This document shows positions 45,729 to 58,048 of a stretch of DNA of 64,000 nucleotides, one piece after another; position 1 is the stretch's first letter; the number at the start of each line of letters is the position of its first letter. The notes beneath the pieces are model-generated. The model had not been told where the DNA came from and did no database searches. It saw only the letters and a list, made by a program, of their open reading frames with translations. The position numbers were made by a program, and so were the translations under genes. Source of the stretch: Odiellus spinosus (Eukaryota; Arthropoda; Arachnida; Opiliones; Phalangiidae); NCBI GenBank assembly GCA_963920705.1, contig OY987231.1, positions 22,483,024 through 22,547,023 of the forward strand, in the 5' to 3' direction.

Positions 45729-46473
45729 TATAAAGGTTGGATGAAGAGGAAAATTACCCAATTTTTTATTGATTTCTTATTGTTTAAATAGGCCTAATCC
45801 ACTAACCAAATATTACGCAAAAAATCTATTAACTTATATATAAAGTAGGATTAACGTTTTAAATTAGGCTTAACGTGTTTGAAATTAGGCTTAACGTGTT
45901 TGAAATTAGGCTTAACGTGTTTGAAATTAGGCTTAACGTGTTTGAAATTAGGCTTAACGTGTTTGAAATTAGGCTTAACGTGTTTGAAATTAGGCTTAAC
46001 GTGTTTGAAATTAGGCTTAACGTGTTTGAAATTAGGCTTAACGTGTTTGAAATTAGGCTTAACGTGTTTGAAATTAGGCTTAACGTGTTTGAAATTAGGC
46101 TTAACGTGTTTGAAATTAGGCTTAACGTGTTTGAAATTAGGCTTAACGTGTTTGAAATTAGGCTTAACGTGTTTGAAATTAGGCTTAACGTGTTTGAAAT
46201 TAGGCTTAACGTGTTTGAAATTAGGCTTAACGTGTTTGAAATTAGGCTTGACGTGTTTGAAATTAGGCTTGACGTGTTTCAAATTAGGCTTGACGTGTTT
46301 CAAATTAGGCTTAACGCGTTTCAAATTAGGCTTAACGACTCGATTCGCCAAACTAGCGAATTTAATTATAAATTGAAAAAATGCGGCCCTAAATTTTTGG
46401 CACAGTTTAAAGATACTCCCTGGATGTTTTAATTCGCTAATAAATGTTATTTTCCTCTTCGCCCTCCTTTTAA
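45729..46473. mobile_element. TTAA-type MITE expanded by an internal minisatellite
   Basis: Outer ends TTATAAAGGTTGGATGAAGA (45729) and the complement of TTAAAAGGAGGGCGAAGAGG (right, to 46473), both followed by GGAAAAT, are inverted. Most of the interior is the 21-bp array. Confidence 0.6.
45853..46337 (+). repeat. 21-bp minisatellite, about 23 copies
   Basis: Unit GTTTGAAATTAGGCTTAACG plus T. The first and last few units are degenerate (GTTTTAAATTAGG; GTTTCAAATTAGGCTTGACG), the middle ones nearly identical. As 21 is divisible by three, long open frames appear in several frames on both strands (for example 45851-46351 minus, 45875-46432 plus); none is a gene. On the other strand the unit reads GTTAAGCCTAATTTCAAA, close to the 22-bp unit in ALDH intron 3. 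Confidence 0.95.
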
Positions 46474-47954
46474 AAAGACCAAGGCCCGAACTGTTTTCTT
46501 ACATTTAGAGAATAGCAACGTTAAAACATTGCGTTATATATAAGTTATAAGTTTTGAAATGAGCTCTTTTGGTAGCAAATGTGTTTCCATAAATTCTAAC
46601 TCCTGCATTTATACGATATATAAAATAAAAAAGGCTTAGCTCGGCACTTTTTTCATTATTTTGATAAAGTATCCGTTGAAGTAAAGTCACGAGGCGTTCC
46701 TTCCGAGCGGACGATATAGTTTACGAGGTTCTTGATGCTTTAAAATTGCTTGCCTTGTACTGTTCTACGAAACGGTAAAATACATTTGTCGTGACAAATT
46801 AATGTAGCGCGCGTGATTCTTAAGGAGATGAATGGATCGTCCACTCAAAATCCTGACGCAAATTTTTTAAATATAAAGTTAAATAGGCCTAAAAGATTGA
46901 GTTAGGCTTAAGTTAGGCTTAATATATGTTTGAAATTAAGCGCGTGATTTGAGTCTCGCGATAATATGGAAAAGCGCGCGAAAAATAAAATAAAATTCAA
47001 ACTCCGCGCGTGTTTTGAAATATAATCTTGAATTCAACGGGAGTTTGCAACGAAATTTATCGTAGCGCATCCACCTTTGCGCGTACATTTTAGAGTTCCC
47101 CCCACATGCAGACTCCTGATGCCAATTAAAAAAACATAAAAACCTGGCAAGTACCACGTTCTCGCGTCTCGTAAATTAGTTCTTGTAGTAACCTATCCAA
47201 CACTATAAAATAATAAAAAAATAATTCTTGGCGGCCCTTTTCCCGTTAACCCTTCCACCCTCTTGTCTCTGGAAATAAAGTTGTTAGATGTCTGCGTGGG
47301 TGTGGGATGGGATGGAAACTCGAGAGTGTTTCTGTCTTAGGCCAGGCGGTTTATCCGGGGGTTAAGCCCCCGTTACCGGAGTAAGTAGACCACGCGGGTA
47401 GATTTTCCGGTACGCTCCTGTAATCCTCATTTCTCTCTCCTTTTTCCGCCCCCCCCCCCCCACTTCTCACGACCTAACGGTCCAATCGCGTCTCGCGGAA
47501 GGATATTGCAGTTCCTATACTCGCATGCTCTTTTTTTCTATTTTACCATCTTCCCGGGACTATCCATCCGTCTTTATCCCCACCGTTTCATCCTTAGTTT
47601 CAGTTGCAGTTTGCATCGCGTACAAAAATATAATGTTTATCACTTTATGATTTATTTTCTCAATGGGGAAATCTTTATTAAAAATAACAATAACCTACTT
47701 CGATTTTAGACGAATAAAGATCAGTAGACGCGATAATAGACTTTATTTTATTTTTTGGGAAATTTTCTACAGATTGTCTAGATTTAACCTTTTTAAAATG
47801 TGAACCAGACCCACAATTGGAGCTCTCAAATCAGTGTAGTAACATCAAAATTCGGTAAATAAAAAATAAAAACTCGAATAGCGAATTCTGTGGAATGAAA
47901 TTGATGGAGACTCCATAGATGTAGCTATAATTTATCTCTAGGTAGGAGTTAAAG
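46474..47954. other. Intergenic with GC-rich patches
   Basis: 46810-47060 has several GCGCGC and AGGCTTAA words. 47270-47480 is GC-richer (GGCGGTTTATCCGGGGG) and ends in a C15 run. No coding frame or RNA gene recognised. Confidence 0.35.
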
Positions 47955-48300
47955 GAGCCATTCTTTAAAGATTATTCCGCTACTGATAGAAATCGAGCAA
48001 TAATCCAAAAATGACCCCTATCCTAAAATGGCCGTAACTTTTCTCTACTATGACCTAGGCCTAAACCGATTGCTACATTAGAAAGAAGACATTCCCTATA
48101 TTAATTTAAAATAATAAAATTGACACGAGCCACTCGTTAAAGATTATTCCGCTACTGATAGAAATCGAGCAAAAAGTCAAAAATGACCCCAATCTTAAAA
48201 TGGCCGTAACTTTTCTCTACAACATCCTAGGCATACACCGATTGCGTCATTATAAAATAGACATTCCATAGAGTATTTTAAAATAATAAAATTCCGCCTC
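47955..48300 (+). repeat. 172-bp tandem duplication
   Basis: GAGCCAYTCNTTAAAGATTA and the following 160 bp (including CGCTACTGATAGAAATCGAG and AAAATGGCCGTAACTTTTCT) occur twice, second copy from 48127. The copies have diverged moderately. Confidence 0.85.
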
Positions 48301-49145
48301 GCCACTCGAAAAGCTACTAGAATAAGTTATGAACTTTTGATAATACCAAAAGAAAAAAACCGTGAATATAGTGAGATTTCTCGCTCAAAGATGAAAGGAA
48401 TTTTTCCAGCCCCGCGCGTTCTGAAAACCTATCCAGAATTGCTGGTGTATATGGCTCCCTTTGTCCGTTAAAGTCTTGCGGGTCTTTTTTCCGCTAGCTA
48501 AAGACGCGAACAGCACGCTCCAACGCCCTTCCATCCAAACTCGGACTTCTAGCTAAGCTAGCCTAGTCTCGTATTGACCCCGGAATAAGGTTTAAACTCT
48601 GGAAGGTCCTCGCGATGGGAAGAGAGACTCTGTATAGGGAGGGATACGGCTTGATATTTCCCTAGAGAACACCAGTTGTTTCCTACAAAATAATCTTCTA
48701 TTTCGGATTTCTTTTCTATTTTCAAAGGGAAAGTGTAATGCCAGTTCGAGTAAATTCTAAAGGGTGGGTCCTTAAGCCAAAATTATCAATGTTTCCTTTT
48801 AATTGCGCGCCAAAATGTATTTATTTAGAAGAATCGAAGTTACGGGGAATTTATTAATTGCCACAAAATTTATTAAATTAAAATATTAATTATTTTACCG
48901 CGATTATTTTAAACTTTTATTTGACATAAGAAAAATAAACCTAAGACAATGGTTTAAAATCTATTTTTTATTGCTCCTGGCTTTTTCCAGGAAAGTCTGC
49001 TACCGTTTGTCCTTTTTAGTAATTGGGTTGGCGTCAATATTTTCAATATATTTCCAGTAGTTAAACTTTCGCTATAAAAGAAAAATTATAATTTCTAAAA
49101 CCGTGCCTTTTGTCATCTGTAAGTCTAAATTAAATTATCAATGCT
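48301..49145. other. Intergenic, nothing recognised
   Basis: GC-richer to about 48660, then AT-rich. No gene. Confidence 0.35.
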
Positions 49146-49151
49146 CAATAG

Positions 49152-49578
49152 CAGGGTGACCACTTTTCCTATATTTCCTATTTTTTCCTATATTTTCACC
49201 TCCTTCCTATTTCCTCCTATAATTTAATGGCAATTCCTATAATCTCCTATATTTCTACTCAAAATCTCTAGTTAAGGGTAAAGTTCTAAATCATCCTGTC
49301 AGCTGTGGCTGTATAAGATTATTTTAGCTTAACTCTACATTTTCCAGTTAAAATAGTCTGTAAAATTCCATACTATTTAAGCAATTGGATCATATTAATA
49401 CCACGTTTAAACCGGTGGCGAGAGTTGTGACGCAATTATAAACATGGTTCCTACTTTTAATTATTTTCCTATTTTACCCTATATTTTACATAAAATTCTT
49501 CCTATAGTTTCCTATATTTCGCAATGAAATTTCCTATATCTCCTATACGGGATTTTCAAAATTTCAGTGGTCACCCTG
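49152..49578 (+). mobile_element. MITE family M5, copy C
   Basis: 427 bp; ends CAGGGTGACCACT and AGTGGTCACCCTG; 6-bp target duplication CAATAG at 49146-49151 and 49579-49584. All three M5 copies point the same way. Confidence 0.92.
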
Positions 49579-49584
49579 CAATAG

Positions 49585-50106
49585 ACGATTCATATAGACC
49601 ATAGATAATATTTAGATAATTTTAAAATAGCAAATTTTCCTCTTAACCTCTCACTTTTCGCGCCAAAATTGAAACATTTTCATTCAAAAATATTAAATAA
49701 ATTATATATCCAATTAATAATCTTATCCTTTTGAATGGATTATCGGGATAAGCGCGCGAAAAGTTTCTATATCCAATTGGATATAGGTGTCGTTTTTGTG
49801 TTTTTGACATTTTCCCATAACGATAACGTTCTTGTATAAACAATAGATGAGCCGATTTGTCTTCCTTATAAGTAGACTGGGATGGACCCACGCTTGGTTT
49901 GTTTCTTTATATATTATATAGAGGTATATAGTGATTCGAGCTCTATAGACAAAAATCTCCTTGATAGAAGAATCCTTGACGGCTGGCAAAATCCTTCCTA
50001 GAAACTAAAGTACGCTAGGCTCAAAGGGCCTGCACAATCCAATTACTGTCGCATTCGCATTTGAATCTTTCGTGTAGTTATAACCAAAAGTCTATTACTT
50101 TATTCA
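49585..50106. other. Intergenic, nothing recognised
   Basis: AT-rich with no supported feature. Confidence 0.35.
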
Positions 50107-50285
50107 ATAAAAGTAAACAACGCCCCGTACCTTAATACTTACAGTAAAGGTCCTGTTTTACGTCATATCACTTAAAATTAACCAAAAAGTCATCACCCCT
50201 ATCTCGCTCGAGTAATTTGGACTCTTCCACGATATTTTTTTAAACTTGAGAGAGGGACGGAATTTAGGCTTGTTATAACGAATAT
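50107..50285. mobile_element. Truncated family H element
   Basis: Shares AAAAGTAAACAACGCCCCGT and GAGAGAGGGACGGAAT with the copy in the GNAT intron, but holds about 100 bp in between that the GNAT copy lacks. It ends where MITE M1 copy 6 begins. Confidence 0.6.
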
Positions 50286-50622
50286 CAGAAGCCGATGAAA
50301 CCGTCCTTTGAAGTCTATTACTCCCGGGTCTTGTCTACCCCTCTCTGTATGGGTTACTTTCAAAAAGCGCGAATCGTACGCCTCCTAACGGTAGATATTT
50401 TCGGAGCGGGAGTTCGTCGAGCGAATATCTCTAGCAGCCTTGGAGTTCGTCAAAAAAACGTCGTCGTTTGTGGAGAGATAGAATTTCCAATTTTCCGTAG
50501 ACAAGGGGTATGTAGTAGGACCCCTCCGATCTCGTAAAATCGTGAATTTTACCCATACAGAGAGGAGCGCTATATCGAACATTAGAGTAGTAGACTTCAA
50601 AGGAGGGTTTCATCGGCTTCTG
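50286..50622 (+). mobile_element. MITE family M1, copy 6
   Basis: 337 bp; perfect 7-bp target duplication CGAATAT at 50279-50285 and 50623-50629. Confidence 0.93.
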
Positions 50623-50629
50623 CGAATAT

Positions 50630-52081
50630 TTATAATTTAATTTCCTAACTTTAAATTAACCTACATTTATCATTCAAATTATATTTAACCCATGCCGAAA
50701 TAATTCGTAAATTAATCTGTAGACAAATTCTTGTAGATATTTCATACATTACTCGGATTCATTCGACGATATTGTTTTTCATTCGCGCCTTGCCGCACTC
50801 GGTAGTGGTATACACCTTTCTCCTTTTTTATTTCTTTCTAAATACTAACTTTCAGTCAAAATCAGTTTGAAATTGCATCACGTACGAAGCTAGACCTCTT
50901 AATCTTATTTCTATGATATTTGTTAACAAGAACCAACCTTATATTGTATACGCGTTGAATTTTCAACAAAAATTCTTCATCTTCTTCTTTCGCACGAATT
51001 CTCCATCCTTGAGCTCGCGAAGAATCTCAAAGAATGTGCTATTGTGTATTTTGAAATCGCACGCTCTCTCTCTTTCTCCAAACACTCTTTCGCTCCTTGG
51101 CGAGCTTTTTTGTAAAAGCATTGGAAGATGCTGTTTTTTCTCTAGGATCTCTGTTTTTTTTTTTCTCATCTCTTTTGTTGGATGAGATTCCGTCCTTTTT
51201 TTCGATTACTCAATCTTTCATTCAAAATATTTCGAGCAACTCGGTGTAAAGCCATACTATGGTTGAATGTTTTTAAAGGGAGAATGTAACCTACATTTTT
51301 TTTTAATAAATTTCCTATCCAGACAATAGTTAATTAAAAAATATATATTATTGTAATTAGATATAGATTTATCTGTAATGAAAATTAAGGTTGTATCAAT
51401 AACAGTATGCGCAAATTGAAATTTCAGTTTAATCAAATCTTTCTTGCACCGATATCTGCTTAAAGATATTGTATTGAAAATCTAACTTGATCTAGGGTTT
51501 TATATCCTTTTGCGAGCGTCAATATATGGCTTCAGTCTTAAATTGTATTAGTGTAACATTGATAAACAAATAGTTTTCGGATTATTTCGATTCATTCTAA
51601 GATAATGATGTTTTATAGGATAGGGGATTTTCCATCGCGTTCGAGTTTAGCGCGGATTTCTACGCTAATTAGAATAATTAGTAAAGTTTCCCCTGTATCA
51701 AACCAGTACCTGTACCGTGTAGGAAAGAGTTTCGAGAGCGAATGACTTAGTCGAATTCCCAGAGAGAAACTTAGGCTGTTTATTCCCAGTCTTATATTTA
51801 AAACTTTTGAGGGTTCAAGAATTCAGTAAATATAATTTTAAATACCTTTAAGTCCCTAAACTATGTTATAAAGCTATTTTAAAATTTAAAGGTTTGTACC
51901 ACTTAGAATTAGGGGAAAAACTTGATTAACTATATCTTGAAAATTAATTTCTTGAATAAAGTGAAACTGACACTATTTTTTCGAAGATTATATTTTTTCT
52001 TATGTTTTTAAAAATCCTTATTCAAAATTATATACAGCTGAGTTTGACACGTTTTTAAGGGGTTAGTGATTGAACAACTAG
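50630..52081. other. AT-rich intergenic, lone TTAA-type end at 51270
   Basis: TTTTAAAGGGAGAATGTAAC at about 51269 matches the outer end of the TTAA foldbacks; the partner is not found. Small frames at 50913-51185 lack any motif. Confidence 0.4.
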
Positions 52082-52432
52082 CGTCACAAACAGCGCTTAT
52101 TGGCTCATACATTTTCAGAGCTGATATCAGAATGACCTTTTCAAATGACCTTTTTATCGTAGTTTTTGATTATTTCTCTTCGATTGTGCGATGAAGTTGA
52201 TTGAGGAAAACGTTAGGCCTAAATCAAAAATGTGTTTTTTTAGTTTTCAGTTATCCCACGCACACGCGGCAACGTTTATTGGCTCATACTCTTTCAGAGC
52301 AGAGCAGATAACAAAATGACCTTTTCAAACATTTTTATCGTAATTTTTGGCTCTTAATCTTCGTTTGTTCGATGAAGTTGATTCAAAAGAACGTTAGGCC
52401 TAAATCAAAAATGTGTTTTTTCAATTTTCAAT
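52082..52432 (+). repeat. About 178-bp tandem duplication
   Basis: TTATTGGCTCATAC ... AATGACCTTTTCAAA ... CGATGAAGTTGATT ... GTTAGGCCTAAATCAAAAAT occurs at 52096 and again at about 52275. Confidence 0.85.
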
Positions 52433-53642
52433 TACCCCCTTTTTTAAAGATTATTTGGTAAGGGTTATTTATAAAAGTTTTATGTAAAAAAAGTTAAGAG
52501 AAAAGATTAATTTGGCGGGAAAAAAAGCGAGCTTATTTTAGTTTAACACGCTAGACTTCTCATTGGTTAATTTCGAAAGCGTGACTTTGAATCTAAGCTG
52601 ATATTTTTCGTACAAACTCGTGACTGAACTCGTTTAGAAAAGATTTCGTGTTTAACCTTACCATACGTTTTTTTTCTCTCTCTCCTTTCAATGTTAAGTT
52701 TTTTTCTTTCATTGATTTTTTATTCCCAGGCCGTTAAGTTTTCTTAAATCTTTTTCGTGATGAAAGCCTTTTATTAAAGTTTATTGACAAAAAAAAAGGG
52801 GGGGGGGGCTGGTATTGAAGAATCTTTGACGAAAAACGGTTAAAAAATATTTGCCCATCAAAATCCTGGGCTTCATTCGAGTCCCAAGAGTAAAATTCCC
52901 ACGCCAGATTTCCATTCAAAATTGAAGGGATTTAAATACTATCCGAATTTTCAAAGGATTTTGTATTTTTTATTTTATAAAGGTTGAAATCAAAAATGAG
53001 TTTGCAAAATAGTTAAAGCTGAGGCGGACTAATACACAATGTTAATTGTTACAGGGACGAATTTAGTCTTACTCTTTCAAGTAGTTATAATATCATTGAA
53101 CATTATTTTTAATTGAAAAAGAGGTTTTCGATTTGAATTTAGGTCCCTTATAGGGCTCCAAAAGGTTCTATAATTCCTATAAAATCCTGCATTTTTATAG
53201 TGTCCTATATATTCCTATAATTTCACAAAAATCCTATATTTTGGACTTTATCCATAATTTTTTATTTTAAATACTAATGATGTCTTCTCTGTTAATTTAA
53301 TCTAATCATATTAAAGATTACGAGATATAAAATACAAAATTATATATTTTACATATCATCCTCCCTTTAAAACCATTAGGTTCATATTTTAATATAAAGT
53401 TACAATCCTAAATTGTAGCTTCACAATGAACACCAACGTCGTGTAGGAAAAACACTTCTACAGGGGTTGTATTGAAAATACCTTAATTCATTTGCCCCTG
53501 AATGATAGCTTTTCTCTGAACACTGAAGCGCGTTGTCTAGACGACATCTGCAGTCTCATCTGACTAAACCGAAGTAGTGCGATTTCATTATTGACAAAAG
53601 ATAATTGCGTAAACGCTGATACTGTCCGAAATTAAGTTGCAT
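52433..53642. other. Intergenic; motif D at 53001-53046 (minus); A9-G11 run
   Basis: Motif D on the minus strand. An A run directly followed by a G run at about 52790-52809. A CCTATA-rich patch at 53160-53240 recalls the M5 subterminal words. A lone right end ATCCTCCCTTTAA at about 53359. Confidence 0.4.
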
Positions 53643-53967
53643 TTTTGACCCCATGAAATTTTACTTTTGACCCCATAAATTCAAATTTTGACCCCATAAA
53701 TTCAAATTTTGACCCCATAAATTCTAATTTTGACCCCATAAATTCAAATTTTGACCCCATAAATTCTAATTTTGACCCCATGAAATTCTAATTTTGACCC
53801 CATGAAATTCTAATTTTGACCCCATGAAATTCTAATTTTGACCCCATGAAATTCTAATTTTGACCCCATGAAATTCTAATTTTGACCCCATGAAATTCTA
53901 ATTTTGACCCCATGAAATTCTAATTTTGACCCCATAAATTAAAATTTTGACCCCTTAAATTCTATAC
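53643..53967 (+). repeat. 20-22-bp minisatellite (TTTTGACCCCATGAAATTCT)
   Basis: About 16 copies, in two subtypes: ATAAATTCAAAT units (left) and ATGAAATTCTAAT units (right). Confidence 0.93.
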
Positions 53968-56811
53968 CAAATAAAAATTTAATAATTTAGTTTTTTTTTT
54001 CAAACAAGATATTATTTCATCAACCCTTTAATTTAGGTAAGGGTGGTTAAATTTTCTTATTAGCCCCTTTATTCCAGAGTCCCTAACACCGTAATCATTC
54101 CCTTACCGTTTTCCATACACTCTTTGCCTCGATTCGAGATCCAATTAGCGGGGAGGCTATAGCTATCCGAGCAAATTAGGAATTAGATTTCAATACTAAA
54201 TAAGCTATAGCTACCCTTATTTTAATATGGTTCCAATAGAGATAGACTGAAGCCTCCTTCGTACGCGTTGACATCTTAAACTGAAATACAATTTAACGTA
54301 CATTTATTCGCGAATAATGTTGTAATGTAGCTTGTAACTGACTCGGATTAATACATAATGTTAAATCCATCATAGAAAGATAAAAAGTAGTTGTTTCTAA
54401 AAGCTACTAGATATGGGAGAATTCAGTTTAAGAAAGGGTTATATTCAAGCTTTTTTTTCCAATATTACGCGTGTATTTTAAGTACTTTTCTAAGGTTGAA
54501 TTTGACTACGCATTATGTTCGGGGGTTCGACCAAATTTAGAGGAAAAGGAACCGGAACTTGGAATTTTTTCGGCCATTTACCTAATTGGGGTAGCGTGCG
54601 AATCTCCGTGGGATACAAAAGGGGTTTTAAATAGTACCGCGTCTTTACCAATTGTTTCCTGTCACGCTATTGGCTTTTAACAACGGCTTAATTTAACTCT
54701 TACGCCGGACCTATATTGAATTATAAACATTTTTAAATGAACTGGAATATTTTCTTACTATAAATTAACCTCCTCATTAATTAATTTCAAGGGAAGATGA
54801 AATGTAAAACGAAAATTATTTTAAAGTAATAATTAAGACGTAGAATTTTATTAATAATCGATAATTGGAGTGGTTAAATTTGCGTAAAAACCAAGGCTTC
54901 GCAGACCTTGGATAAAACGGTAACTAATTATAGTAATCTAAAGTTTTTTATTGGCCCGGGGATCCATAATTCCTTATTATCCGTCTTATAGAACGCTCGT
55001 GGAGAGATAAAATTATAAATCCCTCTATATTTCTCCCTTCCAGCCCCAATCGTGGACTTGATCTTTCACAGACCTGGTTCAATACCAGGGGTTAATCGCG
55101 TATGTAAATTATGTACACCGATCACGCGATTACGTAACTGATTGCAACCTTTTTTAATCTTAAATTTGTAGTTAGTTAGGTAATGCCTTAAGTATAACGC
55201 GACAGGCTTTTCCGTATTACGAAACATTACTCTTAGGACCCAAAGTTTTCAAATCATCTTGGTTAATAAATCTTAGATTACCATGTCGCGTGATAAGTTT
55301 AATTTTTTCACACTTCCACGAATTTCGAGATAAAAAAAATTTCTTGGTAAATCGATCACGTGATATATATCATTAAAGTTGTAATGGAATATTATAGACT
55401 AGTTTATAGAAATGGCGTGTTTCGATATCATTTTTCTTTTACGTTACATCAGCTTTTTCTTTAACCCTTTTCGGTTCCTTTTAACTTTTAAAATAAATCT
55501 TCTTTTATTGGTTGAAATTGTATGACATTATAATCATTATCGTTATGGAACAAATCATTTTTATTAACCCCCCCCCCAGCGCAGAAAACATAAAAAAAAA
55601 ACCAAAAAAAAAGTAAGATTTGAGAAATCCAAATACATTCTTAATTTATATATATTTCGTATGATTAACATTTTAGCAGACGTCGTTCCATATAAATATA
55701 TTTTCGACACCTTTAAGTCTCTGTTATAAATTTTCCTTGCTAAAATAAATCCAGAAGCGCTCTTGGCTATTCCTTCTATTACCTTCCTTCGGATATTCCT
55801 ACATCCTAATGAAGCAATAAAGCGTAAGGTATTCTTAACATTAGTATAGAGATAAGCCTAATGGCGTCATAAACCAATTTTTATTACTTTATCAATTGCT
55901 TCCAAGTCCATGGATAAACGATAAAACAGTATTTTGATCCATTAATCGCTTTTTAAGCCGACATCCAGTATCACGGCTTAAGGGATATGGTTTGAATATA
56001 AGATATATTATAATCAGGTAACCGTATAACACGTGGCTAAGCTTTAATGATTTCCCATCGTGTTGTGTGAAATATAGATAATTTAATTAAACTACTTTTA
56101 TTTCTTATATGGGTTAATATTATGTATTAGTCCGCCAAATCAGTCGCGAACTAGATTATATAATGGTCGTATTTTTACGGTTATATAAAGTAATCGTAGG
56201 GGGGAACCAATATCTGTCAAGCAGCGAGGATATTTCTCCACCTCTAACCTATCTCTTTATTCAACTTTTGAATACTCATAGCTTCGAAAATAAAATAAGT
56301 CTCATTTTAAGTTTTAAATATTTAAATTTAAAAATGCCGAAAAAGTTACTTCGATTTTAGTTCATTCTCCCTTGAAGTTGCTTACTCCGTTGGCAATTGG
56401 TTGGCTGGTCGTCCGCCTAGCTAAACTATTACGCGTTTCCGGAACGAGATAGCGTGATATGCTCTTCTCTCATAGATCTGTAAATCCTCCGAATTACGCA
56501 AACTTTATCCCATCTCTAGGACAGGCTTTAAGCAATTTTAAATTATGAAAATTCCCTTAAAAGTATATGACGTGAAAGGGTGAAGGGAAACGGGATTAAA
56601 ATCTTAATTGTATACCAGTTTTAATTAATATTTTTTTAATTGGACTAAGAAACCTACGGACTAGTTTTTCTGGATTTAGTTAGACAGGGTCATTGGAAAG
56701 TTGTAAACGAATCTTTAAATATATTTTATATACTTAGAAATATCTTAGAAAACAAATATAAATGCTATTAATTTTTAATGATATTCAATGGACAATCGAT
56801 ATTAAAACGAA
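53968..56811. other. Intergenic with two motif D copies
   Basis: Motif D at 54305-54364 (minus) and 56113-56152 (plus). A 69-codon frame at 54471-54680 is unrecognised. TTCAAGGGAAGATGAAATG at about 54787 and TTCATTCTCCCTTGAAG at 56362 could be the ends of a decayed TTAA-type element of about 1.6 kb; low certainty. Confidence 0.35.
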
Positions 56812-57000
56812 GCTTAATCAGCTAAGCCTAATTGTAATAAAAATCGCTTTTGAATCAGCTAAGCCTTAATCGTAATAAAAACGTATATTTGATCAGCTAA
56901 GCCTAATTGTAATAAAAACTGCTTTTGGATCAGTTAAGCCTAATCGTAATAGAAACTATTTTGGATCAGCTAAGCTTTAATTTTAATACAAAACGGCTGT
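56812..57000 (+). repeat. Imperfect repeat, GATCAGCTAAGCCTAATTGT
   Basis: About five to six degenerate units of 35-40 bp built around CAGCTAAGCCTAAT and GTAATAAAAA. Confidence 0.8.
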
Positions 57001-57615
57001 TCGCTCAACAAAGTCAAATTGTAATAAAATTGTTATTCTTTAAGCTAAGCCTTGGAGACTTTGAAAACGATTTGAACCGGTTTGAAAAGGTTAAATCATA
57101 AAGTTTCGTGGTCTCCTGCCAAAATCTTTGATCAAGAAATAAGAGAAATCTTTAAATCAGTTAGAAAACGCTTTCAAAAGTGTCGAGTGTGACAGTAGCT
57201 TTATTGTAATAAAACCGATTATCCGGTCGACAAAACCTATAATTCATTTGAAAATGGTTATTCGATCAGGTTAAGCCTAATGCCATATTAAAATATTTAA
57301 CCATCTTTTATCTCGAATATTAATAATCGAATCCACTCGTTTCAACCCTACTTCAATCAATCAATCAATTTTTAGCCCCCTCCCACAAAAACCAATTTAA
57401 TTTTAATCAATGGACTTAAAAAAAAAAAAAAAAAAACTCTCGAAGAAACCAAAAATTGGAACGGCTTGAATTTAATCTATAAACAAACGCTCATTATTTT
57501 CTCATTTGCGTAGGCCGAGTATCGTCTTAGGGTTTCTCTTAACGCTTTTGGATCGAATTAGCTGGACGCTGTTTAATTGATTTATCCCCCCCATAGTCGT
57601 TGCTTCTGTAATATC
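57001..57615. other. Family G copy and AT-rich spacer
   Basis: About 57052-57207 shows CTTTGAAAACGATTTGAACC and GTGTCGAGTGTGACAGTAGC, a family G copy. An A18 run at about 57420. Confidence 0.45.
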
Positions 57616-58048
57616 TTAAAGGGAGGGTGAAGTGATAAATTATGCTATTTTTTATAAATTCTGCTAAAACCAATAAAAATCGCCGGTTAATAAAAATCAG
57701 TCCTTTCGACCAATCAAAAGACCCTTCTCCACTTGCTATTAAAGTAAAATCAACGCGATACCTTTTAATTCTTGACCTCTTCGCGCTTAAGGTCAAGGTC
57801 GAGGTTAAGTTCAAGTTGGTTTATAGGCAATACAAAAACGAGTTCCAAATCAATAAAAAACTTGCATAAATAATGACCTGAAGATGAAACTATTGCTTCG
57901 AAACGTAGTCTAGAATAAATAATTTTTGATTTATTAAACAAAATGCAGTGTCTCCTTACTTAAACAATGTTTACCTGCAATAAGAATAGGTTTGATAAAA
58001 TATTAGGGAAACTTTACTCCCCTTAATAATGCTTCATTATCCCTTTAA
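57616..58048. mobile_element. TTAA-type MITE, weaker arms
   Basis: TTAAAGGGAGGGTGAAG at 57616 and the complement of TTAAAGGGATAATGAAGC ending at 58048. The arms match only over about 17 bp. Confidence 0.5.

Noticed and set aside
45851..46351. Long repetitive frames on both strands (KPNFKHV, FEIRLNV, LKLGLTC)
   Set aside because: A 21-bp unit keeps any stop-free frame open. Several frames are open at once, which real coding rarely shows.
54471..54680. 69-codon frame in a GC-richer patch
   Set aside because: No recognisable motif, no splice sites, length within chance expectation for this much sequence.
55074..55097. CTGGTTCAATACCAGG, tRNA T-arm-like hairpin
   Set aside because: No acceptor stem, D arm or anticodon arm at the proper distance. 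No tRNA was found anywhere in the window.
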